Part shown: positions 10,385 through 19,875 of the stretch, piece by piece
How positions within the stretch are numbered: position 1 is the first letter of the stretch
Layout of the letters: every line of letters begins with the position of its first letter
Assembly (NCBI GenBank): GCA_006386115.1
Contig: VFIW01000132.1
Coordinates: forward strand, 48,793-112,792
Reading direction: 5' to 3'
DNA: 64,000 nt
From: Globisporangium splendens
Lineage: Eukaryota; Oomycota; Peronosporomycetes; Pythiales; Pythiaceae
Made by a program: the position numbers and the translations under genes
Notes under the pieces: model-generated
Told to the model about the DNA's origin: nothing
Databases searched by the model: none
Seen by the model: only the letters and a program-made list of their open reading frames with translations

Positions 10385-11307
10385 CTATTTGCGCTGCCAG
10401 AAGGTGCCGTCCGAGACACCCCACTGGTACTTGCGCGCGTGCTCGCGGATCATGAACGGGTAGTCCTGGCGTTTGACGAGCGTGAAGTCCTTGCTCAGAT
10501 GCTTCTCAATGACGCTAAAGCTGTCGACGGGTTTGCCCGTGGTTTCGTCCATGCGAGCGCCGATCCACTTGTCCTTGGCCGTGTACTCCTCGAGCCACGA
10601 GTACGGACTGATGAGCGCCAGCACGCCGCCCTGGTTCACGAAGCCGCCCACTTCGGTCAGGAACTTCTCCGGATCTGGCAGCCGACACAGCAGATTGGAC
10701 GCGAACACGACGTCGAATTTGCCCAGCGACGGCGACAGATTGCACGCGTCGCCCTGCTGGAAGCTCACGTTCGCAGGCTTGACGCCCTCAGGCAGCTTGG
10801 CTTTGCGGAGCTCGCGGATCTCGCCCTGGATGTGCGCCTCGTACTCGAGTTCACCCTGCGCCTTCATCTTGTTGGCCGTGTCGGCAAAGTGGTGCGAAAA
10901 GTCGATGCCCACGGCCTCGTCAAAGTGCTTGCTGAGCTCAAATGTGGCGCGACCGACGGCGCAACCGATGTCGAGTGCGCGGCGGCGGTGCGTCGCTGGC
11001 ACGTGCTTGACGCACTCCTCCACCGTCAGCGGCAGAAACGCGAGCGCATCCTTCGGCGCAAAGCTGTACGGTACGACTTCAGACGGATCACCTGCATAAA
11101 GAAGCAAATGATGGCGCCACGTGGCATTTAGCACACACTTTTACGTAGCTCTTGGGAACGCAGATTGATTCGTCCATTGTAGAGAAACGTACCAAAGTGG
11201 AACTGCAGGTACTCGTGCACGGCGCGCTCGGACTCGTAGACGACGGAGCCGCTGGCCGTGGTGCTGCGGACGACGGCGGCTTGCATGGCTTTCGTGGACG
11301 CGCGCAT
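10385..11307 (-). CDS. SAM-dependent methyltransferase resembling the OvoA C-terminal domain
   Basis: Two exons (11193-11307 and 10385-11091, intron 101 nt) give 273 aa. Motif I is ALDIGCAVGRATFELSKHF, followed by GIDFSHHF, GDACNLSPSLGKFDVVFAS, NLLCRLPDPEKFLTEV and GGVLALISPYSWLEEYT, then FMIREHARKYQW. I recognise this ordered set as the class I methyltransferase that forms the C-terminal domain of OvoA, which N-methylates 5-thiohistidine to make ovothiol. In OvoA it is fused behind a sulfoxide-synthase domain; here no DinB or iron-sulfatase-like domain is present. The N-terminal ESERAVHEYLQFHFG before the fold also matches the region where the domain begins in OvoA. Start ATG 11307 is the first in frame; M at residue 8 is an alternative. 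The substrate is inferred from family resemblance only. Confidence 0.8.
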
Positions 11308-12346
11308 TCTGCGAGGAGAGCGAATTGATCAATGCTGTTCCATGAGGGTTGGACCATTTCAGATTGGGTAATCGTTGCAACCCCCGCTTTTGGCGACATG
11401 TTTTCTTGTTTCTGTACTTGAAAAGACATAATAATATTAATTGATGTTGACGGTATGCAAACGCTAGTAATAGAAAAGACACAACAAAGAGATTCTGACA
11501 CAAACGGTACACTTTGACGCACTTAAATGGGAGCTAAAGTACGAACTCGTACTTTAGTGGGAAAGCGATGCGATATTTTCCTTTTCCGATTAGATCGCAC
11601 TTTGGCGTGTTTTTCTCTGATCTGCTGTATCTTGCAGGATGTGTGAGATCGTGCTGGTGCTGCTGTCGAATTGTGCAACAGCAAAAGGAGCCAAGTGGGG
11701 TGGGCTGCAAAGATCAGAACCAGAAAAGAAATGCGCTTGCTGTGTGAGGGAGCAACCTTTTGTGGGTTGTTGCCTTGTATCACCAGCCAACAACCGAACG
11801 AAAGAAGACGTCGATTATTTGTTCTGGTATTTTACGGGTGGGGTACGGATACGATGCGCGGGTACAGTCAAACGCCAGGTGTTCCCGTTTATTACGCCCA
11901 CGTTGTAAAATGTTTGCTCGCACCTTCCCAACTGTAAGTGGCGCCAGACTGAACCTTTTAAGGTTTTTCATCCTCCTGCATGCACGCTGCTGTTTTGAGA
12001 GTGTTCAGACCCCTTCCCCGCATGAGGTTTTTCTACTGCATTCTGCTGCTGTCTTTCTTTAGAAAATAAAGAACTGAAGAGCTGTCTGACCATCACTCTG
12101 CTTGCCATAGTTTACCGCAAACAAAGTGAGGGACATGCTTTTGCCAGGTCTCTCTCTGCCACATAGTGAAACCAAGTCAAGTCGAGTGTCCAGCAGGCGG
12201 GAGCCACACACGACGGGGTGAAGGGAAAGGAATAAAACACTCGAGCGTTCACTGTCACTTTCCCCAGAAGCCCCGACCGACAGGACCGCACGCACTGCAC
12301 AGCCGCGCCGAAGCTCACGAGCCCACTACAACAGCGAAAAGCGAAG
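11308..12346. other. intergenic / promoter region of casein kinase copy 1
   Basis: No gene recognised. The stretch from about 11530 is a diverged copy of 15320-16080, including CGTACTTTAGTGG, GTGTGNGATCGTGC and CTGTCGAATTGTGCAAC blocks. It therefore belongs to the duplicated casein-kinase unit and probably holds its promoter. Confidence 0.6.
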
Positions 12347-12820
12347 GTGCTTATGACGTCTATTTGTGCATGTGTGGGCTTTGAATGTGTGTGTATGTTT
12401 GAGGCAGCAGAGCATGAATATACGTTTGCGAGTATGGAAAGCAGAGAGGACATGTGCCTAGTGTTTGTGTACATGAATGCGCTTGGTGTCGATCCAAACC
12501 GCTGTGTGGTATCGCGATCTCGCTTGATCCCTTTGGCTCGCATGTTTTTTCGCCGCCCTTTTTGCCTCTTTCCTTTACTCTTGTGTATGGGATTTGTGGA
12601 AGAAAGAGGAGAGCGAACGAAAGCTGAGAAGAAGGGGTGTTTGGTTTGCTGTGTTTTAGTGTTGAAAATTGTATGTGTATGCCAGTGGTGTGTTATTATC
12701 CCACTTAGTGCCCTGTTGTGTGTTTATGCTTGCTGTTCCTCCTGGTTGTCATCTAGCTGTTGTATCTGTACCCCTCATGCTGACGTTCAACGTTCCACCT
12801 TTCTTTTTTGGAATTTACAG
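12347..12820 (+). other. probable 5'-UTR intron of casein kinase copy 1
   Basis: A GCGAAG|GTGC donor and GAATTTACAG acceptor bound a 474-nt intron ending 19 nt before the ATG. The second gene copy has the equivalent structure (16079-16549), with the acceptor and following exon sequence ACACGAG conserved, which supports a real leader intron. Confidence 0.55.
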
Positions 12821-12839
12821 ACACGAGCCACTTTGAACC

Positions 12840-14214
12840 ATGTCCCACGTAAGAGAGAGTTCGTTGGAGCTGCGCGTCGGCAAGAAGTACCGCCTGGGCC
12901 GCAAGATCGGTAGCGGCTCCTTTGGTGACATCTACCTCGGCACCAACATGACGTCCGGGTTAGAAGTCGCCATTAAGCTCGAGTCGGTGAAGAGCAAGCA
13001 CCCGCAATTGCTGTACGAGTCCAAGATCTACAAGATCTTGAACGGCGGACGTGAGTAGTCTTACTAATCACTTGCTCTGTTGGTTGATTTTTTATACTGA
13101 CTCATTATGCTTGTTATTACAGTCGGTGTCCCAAACCTCCACTGGTTCGGCGTTGAAGGCGAATACAACGTCATGGTGATTGATTTGCTCGGTCCATCGT
13201 TGGAGGACCTGTTCAACTACTGTGGCCGTCGCTTCCAATTGAAGACCGTGTTGATGATCGCGGACCAGTTGTTGTGCCGCTTGGAGTATTGCCACTCGAA
13301 GAACTTTATCCATCGTGATGTGAAGCCTGATAACTTCTTGATCGGTCTCGGCAAGCGTGCGCAGATTTGTCACGTGCTTGATTTTGGTCTTGCGAAGAAG
13401 TACCGCGATCCGAAGACGCACCAGCATATTCCGTACCGGGAGAACAAGAACCTGACGGGTACCGCGCGTTACGCGTCGATCAACACGCACGTTGGCATTG
13501 AACAAAGTCGCCGTGATGACTTGGAATCGTTGGGGTACGTATTCATGTACTTCATTCGTGGCTCGCTCCCATGGCAAGGGCTCAAGGCGAACACGAAGAA
13601 GCAAAAGTACGAGAAGATCATGGAGAAGAAGATGAACACGCCAATCGAGGTGTTGTGCAAGGGCTATCCAGCCGAATTCCGTGCGTACTTTGAGTACTGC
13701 CGCGCGCTTCGTTTCGACGACAAGCCTGACTACGCGTACTTGAAGCGCTTGTTCAAGGAGCTGTTCTTCCGCAAGGGGTTCCAATTCGATGCCATGTTCG
13801 ACTGGACCGTCCTCAACTTGGTACGTTTTATTACTTTACATTTACACTATGAAAATGATGGTCGTGCGGCTCTAACCTTGTTACACCTCATTTTGTTTTT
13901 CGTAATTACAGCGAAGTGGCCGACGGGAACGTGGTGCGAGTGGCGACACCGGTGAGCGCAGCGCTCGTGTGGACTCTCGCCAACAAGAGCCTCCTCGTGA
14001 TGTCCGACCTATTGCGTCCCAAGGCCGCGTATATGTTAGAGAGGAAACAAAGGAAGCCGACCCTCAACTCCAAGCGCAAGCGTCTTACCGCTCTGGAATT
14101 CGCGATGACAGACACGTCGGCATGGACCCCGGATACCCTGCACCGCGTGTGGCGACTGCGACGAGCCGCGATCCGATGGGCGAAGCGAAGCCACTGAGCC
14201 GACAGCGCTACTAA
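12840..14214 (+). CDS. casein kinase I, copy 1
   Basis: Exons 12840-13050, 13123-13820 and 13912-14214 give 403 aa. The CK1 fold is complete: glycine loop [26 protein letters not shown], catalytic [26 protein letters not shown], the CK1-specific [30 protein letters not shown] region, and [20 protein letters not shown]1 enzymes phosphorylate Ser/Thr in vesicle traffic, Wnt-like and clock pathways. The third exon encodes a 100-residue Arg/Gln-rich tail without a known domain. Compared with copy 2, this copy has VLDFG instead of VIDFG and TSGLEVAIK instead of TSGEEVAIK; none of these alters a catalytic residue. Both copies look functional. Confidence 0.95.
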
Positions 14215-14273
14215 TCCCCCTCAAATATATCATCCACTGCACAACGATGATGAAACCATTCTTTGCATCGCGT

Positions 14274-14560
14274 ATACGTTGGTGGCCATCGTGTACGAGA
14301 AGGGCGTGAGAGTGAGTAAGATACAGACGGCAGCAGTGCTGCCGTATAACTTCGGAACGTTTCGCTCGCCGAACATGTTGACTGTCAACTACCTCATGCC
14401 TATTTTCAAGAACGCGTCGTGCAGCCCTGAGTACTTTGTGCTCGCACTCGTGTACATTGACTGGCTGCAGCGCATGCGTGGCTTTGTGCTGCCGAGCGTC
14501 GTCGAGCGTGCCAATGTGTTGTTTGACGCGCTTTTAGCGAAGCTTCGTGAAGTTGTTGGT
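14274..14560 (+). pseudogene. 5'-truncated, decayed copy of the PHO80-type cyclin
   Basis: From GCGTATACGTTGG at 14274 the DNA aligns with the cyclin gene from about 9124 (codon 15) onward. The best-preserved piece reads [35 protein letters not shown], against [35 protein letters not shown] in the intact gene. The copy lacks the start codon and promoter, has lost the downstream half of the cyclin box, and homology fades by about 14560. It sits immediately behind the 3' flank of casein kinase copy 1, exactly where a tandem duplication would place it. It was probably broken from birth. Confidence 0.85.
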
Positions 14561-15300
14561 AGGTGTCAATTTGAACGTCGAAGACACGCACCAAACGAAA
14601 CGAAAGCAGTGCAAGAGACAAACGTCGCGTTTCTGCATAATTTTCTGCTGCTGATTAATGTTTATGTTGCTAGATTACATGTGCTCTTGAGCAACGAATG
14701 ACGTGCGATGACGCAAAGATTCACTTGGCTCAGTCTTTTCAGATTGCATGGAGGTTAGTTATGCTGCGGTATCATCAAGCTCTACCAGATCATCGGGCAA
14801 TGGCAAGCCAATCCGCAGCGCTTCAAATGATGGTCCACAATTGAAACATGGTATTGGTGTTGCTGATCCACATGAAGGAACGACTTGACGGCGGATGTAG
14901 CCATTAAGAAGGTCCCATTAGACGAGACTCTCCACTTGCATCCAATGCAAAATCAACTCACGTTCAGCAAAACAATCAGTGCTTACTGTATAGCACCAAT
15001 CAACTAGGACAAGGGATTTTAGCTGGAATGCCGGACGTGATCTCAGCTCAGCGTGCAACAATCCACGGACTCGCAGGTTTCGTCGAAGGTAAGCGCCTGA
15101 TCGGCGTTGCTGTCGAGCCTACGGGATCTGGCGGCACGAGCGACTGCTGGTATCACTGTCACGGATCACGTTCTCCGCCAAGAAGACAAAGAATACCCGA
15201 ATGCGACTGCCTCGTGCGATGCACACAGGCGACAAGCAGTCGCGCATGTCAACACATTTTCGCAGTCATCGGCTCATCAATTTTGACATAAATGGTACGC
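14561..15300. other. unassigned remnant between broken cyclin and casein kinase copy 2 promoter
   Basis: By position this should hold the duplicate of the methyltransferase gene, but I see no trace of its motifs. The interval is about 1.4 kb shorter than the parental one, so that gene was probably deleted. No other coding region is supported. Confidence 0.45.
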
Positions 15301-16078
15301 AAAGACCAGCAAGTCGTACTTTAAGCGGAACACAATTTCGTACTTTAGTGGTGCGATATTTTCCATTTCGATTTTATTCTGCTCTGTTCTGTGTTCTGGG
15401 ATGTGTGGGATCGTGCGGGTGTCAGTCAGTCTTTTTGCTGTCGAATTGTGCAACAACCCAACAGCAGCGGAAGAAGCCAAGTGTGTACCCCTGGCTACCT
15501 GGTTACACAAATCGATGATCAGAAAAGAAATACGCCTGCTGTAGACAACCACCAGCATCGCTGTGGGTTGTTGCCTTGTATTACAAGCCAACAACCAAAC
15601 GAAAAGGAAGACCGTAATTTACTCTCTTCTTTTTTTTTTGCAAATGAGGGTACGGATACGCGGGTACAGTGCGCTCTCGTTTATTACACCGCCGCTCTAA
15701 TTCGAAACGAAAGAACTGAAGAGCTGTGACCATCACTCTGTCGTCATAGTTTACTTGCTACGGAATGTGTATTTTTCCGAGTCTCTCGCTCTCTCTTCCC
15801 TCCTGTCGTTTGCACCTTTCGTCCATAGTGAAACCAAGTCAAGTCGAGTGTCTCGCAGGCGGGCGGGACGCCGTCAGGGGGACGGGGTGAAGCACCTCTC
15901 CCCTCAGAAGAAAAGGGAGAAAGGAATAAAAAAACAAACTCAAGCGCGCGAGGCAACTGGCGAAGGCACTCGCTGTCTCTTTCCGCGCGAACAAGGAAGA
16001 AGCCTGCAGGACCACCCGCACGCCACGGCCGCCGCACGCGCGCGTCCAACCAAGCACCCGAACGCAGCACCAGCAAAG

Positions 16079-16549
16079 GTACATTTATTTGTGGGATCTA
16101 ATTGTGTATGCAAGGGCATGCATGTGTATGAGTATGTGAGGGAAAGTGGACATGGGGTTGCCTTTTGTATGTGTGTGTGTGTGGATGTGTGTGCTACCTG
16201 TTTCCATCTCTCTGTTGGGAGCGCTTTGGAGCGCGTTTGCTTCATCGCCTCCCCCCTTCCCTTACTTTTTTCGTTAAGATCTATGGAAGAAAGGGGAGAG
16301 AGAGAGAGAGAACACGAATGAGGTGACAAGAGTGAGTGTGGATGGTTCTGTTGCAGGCGTGGACGAGGTGTGATTTGTTTTTCAGGCACAAAGTATCTTT
16401 GTCCACGCCACAGCTGCTGTATTTTCGGTGTATATGTGTGCTTTTCCTCCCTACTGCCATTTTGCTTGCTTAGTGTCTGGGTTCTCTCATGCTTGCATTG
16501 TATTATCATGCTGACGTTGAACGTGCGTTTTTATTGTTGTATTTTATAG
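16079..16549 (+). other. probable 5'-UTR intron of casein kinase copy 2
   Basis: CAGCAAAG|GTACAT donor and ATTTTATAG acceptor bound a 471-nt intron ending 19 nt before the ATG. The intron body is poorly conserved with copy 1 apart from its last part. The preceding 15300-16078 is the duplicated promoter and leader; no other gene lies there. Confidence 0.5.
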
Positions 16550-16568
16550 ACACGAGGCACTTTGAACC

Positions 16569-17962
16569 ATGTCCCATCCAAGAGAGAGTTCGTTGGAGCT
16601 GCGCGTCGGCAAGAAGTTCCGACTGGGCCGCAAGATCGGTAGCGGCTCCTTTGGTGACATCTACCTCGGCACCAACATGACGTCGGGCGAAGAAGTCGCC
16701 ATTAAGCTCGAGTCGGTGAAGAGCAAGCACCCGCAATTGCTGTACGAGTCCAAGATCTACAAGATCTTGAACGGCGGACGTGAGTGGTTTTTCTCATCGT
16801 TTTTATTTTGTTGTAAAGTGCTCTGTGGATTGATTTTTGTACTAATGGCTCATTATGCTTGTTATTACAGTCGGTGTCCCAAACCTCCGCTGGTTCGGCG
16901 TTGAAGGCGAATACAACGTCATGGTGATTGATTTGCTCGGTCCATCGTTGGAGGACCTGTTCAACTACTGTGGCCGTCGCTTCCAATTGAAGACCGTGTT
17001 GATGATCGCGGACCAGTTGTTGTGCCGCTTGGAGTATTGCCACTCGAAGAACTTTATCCATCGTGATGTGAAGCCTGATAACTTCTTGATCGGTCTCGGC
17101 AAGCGTGCGCAGATTTGTCACGTGATTGACTTCGGTCTTGCGAAGAAGTACCGCGATCCGAAGACGCACCAGCATATTCCGTACCGGGAGAACAAGAACC
17201 TGACGGGTACCGCGCGTTACGCGTCGATCAACACGCACGTTGGTATTGAGCAAAGTCGCCGTGATGACTTGGAATCGTTGGGGTACGTGTTCATGTACTT
17301 TATTCGTGGCTCGCTCCCATGGCAAGGGCTCAAGGCGAACACGAAGAAGCAAAAGTACGAGAAGATCATGGAGAAGAAGATGAACACGCCAATCGAGGTG
17401 TTGTGCAAGGGCTACCCAGCCGAATTCCGTGCGTACTTTGAGTACTGCCGCGCGCTTCGTTTCGACGACAAGCCTGACTACGCGTACTTGAAGCGCTTGT
17501 TCAAGGAGCTGTTCTTCCGCAAGGGGTTCCAATTCGATGCCATGTTCGACTGGACCGTCCTCAACTTGGTACGTTTTATTACTTTACATTTACACTGTGA
17601 AAATGATGGTCGTGCGGCTCTAACCTTGTTACTTTTCATTTTGTTTTTCGTAATTACAGCGAAGTGGCCGACGGGAACGTGGTGCGAGTGGCGACACCGG
17701 TGAGCGCAGCGCTCGTGTGGACTCTCGCCAACAAGAGCCTCCTCGTGATGTCCGACCTATTGCGTCCCAAGGCCGCGTATATGTTAGAGAGGAAACAAAG
17801 GAAGCCGACCCTCAACTCCAAGCGCAAGCGTCTTACCGCTCTGGCATTCGCGATGACAGACACGTCGGGATGGACTCCGGATACCCTGCACCGCGTGTGG
17901 CGACTGCGACGAGCCGCGACCCGATGGGCGAAGCGAAGCCACTGAGCCGACAGCGCTACTAA
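16569..17962 (+). CDS. casein kinase I, copy 2
   Basis: Exons 16569-16779, 16871-17568 and 17660-17962 encode a 403-aa protein nearly identical to copy 1, with the same exon lengths. All CK1 hallmarks are present, including [23 protein letters not shown] and [12 protein letters not shown]. The N-terminal exon has the few substitutions (SHPRESS, KKFRLG, TSGEEV). Intron 2 is 91 nt in both genes and almost identical, whereas intron 1 differs in length (72 against 91 nt) and sequence. Identity with copy 1 continues past the stop codon to about 18017 and then stops, marking the end of the duplicated unit. Confidence 0.95.
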
Positions 17963-18505
17963 TCCTCCTCAAATATATCATCCACTGCACAACGATGATG
18001 AAACCATTCTTTGCATCCCAGATTTACAGCGAATAAAAGGAAACGAGAAGAAAAAGATGAGAAGTTGATGATGAAAAGTGATCAAGAAGAGCAAATGAAG
18101 ACGAAATACAAGCTGTTAAGAGAAAAAACAAGTGGAGACATCCAAGACGCGGGGAAACTGAATGAGGAGATGCCGAGAGTGATGATGATTTGAAGCTGCA
18201 GTGGAGAAAGCGAACTATGGCCAGTTGGTTGTGCGTGGCGCAGCACATTGAACCCGTTGTTGCTGGCCTCGATCCGCTACGTGATGGAAGCTGTGGTGCG
18301 GTCGTGCGCTTGACGGGGACACGAGGAGCTGCTGCTGTGTCCACCGTGCAAACGCTGCGTCTTTGGAAAGATCCGTGTTTTTTTTTTAGCGATTTAGCGA
18401 CTTTGCATTTTCTTTCATTTCCTCTTTTGTGTCTGATAATAAATTTACACCCGTACGTTTTTAGCTTTTGGTGCAACCATGGGATCCGTTAAATGAATGG
18501 AGAGC
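17963..18505. other. intergenic downstream of casein kinase copy 2
   Basis: Begins with the duplicated 3' flank (to about 18017). A 60-codon Lys/Glu-rich frame at 18011-18193 and a following 100-codon frame at 18190-18492 have no recognisable domain, and I do not call them genes. Confidence 0.4.
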
Positions 18506-19875
18506 TCATCCTCCTTTTTGCTTGGTCTCCGTTGTAGTAGGTGGCGTTGCGACGAGGATGACGGACTTGCGCTTGCTCACGGACCGGGGGATGAGCTCCG
18601 TGTCAAGGCAGTGGCCCGCATTGCGGCGGCGGTAGAAATTCTGGTTGGTGCGCACTGTGAGGATCTTGTCGTGGTCCTCCTGGAGGTAGTCGCCGAGGCT
18701 GTAGATCGGGATGCCCATCTCCTGGATCCCCCGCATGCGCGCGAAGTGGCGGTAGACGCTCGAGGTCACTTGGTGTTCGTGCTGCGAGCGCATCTCGAAC
18801 ACGAACGGGTCGAGGCACTGCTGGAAGATGTCGACCTCGTTCTTGAGCGTCTGGAAGCGCAGGATCCGTTTTTGCGCGGCCACACGGTCATCTGAGAGCT
18901 GCGCGATGCCCAGTCGTAGCGCGGTCTCGGCTAGGCGCCGCTGCTCGGCATGCTTGTCGTACGAGGCGTCCTGGTCAAGAGGACACAATGCGGATAGGAT
19001 TGATTAGGCACAATGGCTTGACCTCGTGGACGCTGCTGGATAAGTTAGGGAATCATTACCATGGCCTCAGATTGTTCCATAAGAGCTTGGTACGCGTTCA
19101 CGAGCGGCGAGGCATCGCGCGGGCTACGTTGAAGAAGACCACGGTCTGCCTGTGCACAGGAAAGTGCACACAAGTCGGGTTATGAGACGAAGAGCTGCAC
19201 AACACCACAAGATTGGATATGGAAAAGAGTACCTTTCCATTCTTCATGTGTTGATTGTTTCGTGTGGAATGCGTTGGCAGCACAGGCAGGAAATTGGACG
19301 AAGACGACGGTGCTTTTGCTGGAGGTCGGAAAGGCTGTTGCAGTTGCTGCTTCCCGCCTTTGAAGGGGATGGAGCCCATGACGACCTGGATGCGATCCGC
19401 AGCTGCGCTGCCTGCTCCTTCTCTTGGAGGATGACGTGGTGGATGCTTTCCTGTGGTAATGGAGGACGAAGTGGGATGAAGCGGATCGTGGGTGTCACCC
19501 GTGTCAGCCCATGGACTGAGCGTCGATCGGATCAGCTGCGTGCAGCCATATAAAAAGCACACAAAGAGTGAATTGTGTCCAAAAGAAAAGTGAGCAGAGG
19601 GACTTATCTATTGATTTTGAAATGTAACGCACCCCCCATGCCTCAAGTTCTTCGTCTTCATCGTCCAGGTCCAGCGACTGGAGTCCCATTTGCAGGCGTG
19701 TGCGATGGTCGAGCATCTTGCTGAGCGCTTTACTTGCACGACGATGGCGCAACGCGTCGATGCAGCTGCTCAGTTGTATGCGCAAAAGACATGAGCGCGC
19801 CAATGGATGCACAACGCTGGGATAAGATACAAAGAGCGCCACGCTGGACTCGCCTTCAAAACCTGCACTCTGCAT
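18506..19875 (-). CDS. unrecognised four-exon protein
   Basis: Exons 19633-19875, 19233-19535, 19060-19149 and 18506-18970 are all phase 0 and join into a 366-aa protein from the ATG at 19875. The first exon has a helical, basic segment (IDALRHRRASKALSKML) followed by an acidic DLDDEDEELEAWG. The second exon is Ser/Pro/Gln-rich and probably disordered. The third and fourth exons are helical and charged (MEQSEAM, HAEQRRLAETALRLG, QKRILRFQTLKNEVDIF) and end with a mixed segment containing MGIPIYSLGDYLQEDHDKI. I recognise no family. Open pieces further upstream on the same strand (20228-20860) could be additional exons, so the true start is uncertain. Confidence 0.5.

Noticed and set aside
13092..13784. 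Minus-strand frames within both casein kinase genes
   Set aside because: Antisense shadows of a strongly conserved kinase exon, duplicated because the gene is duplicated.
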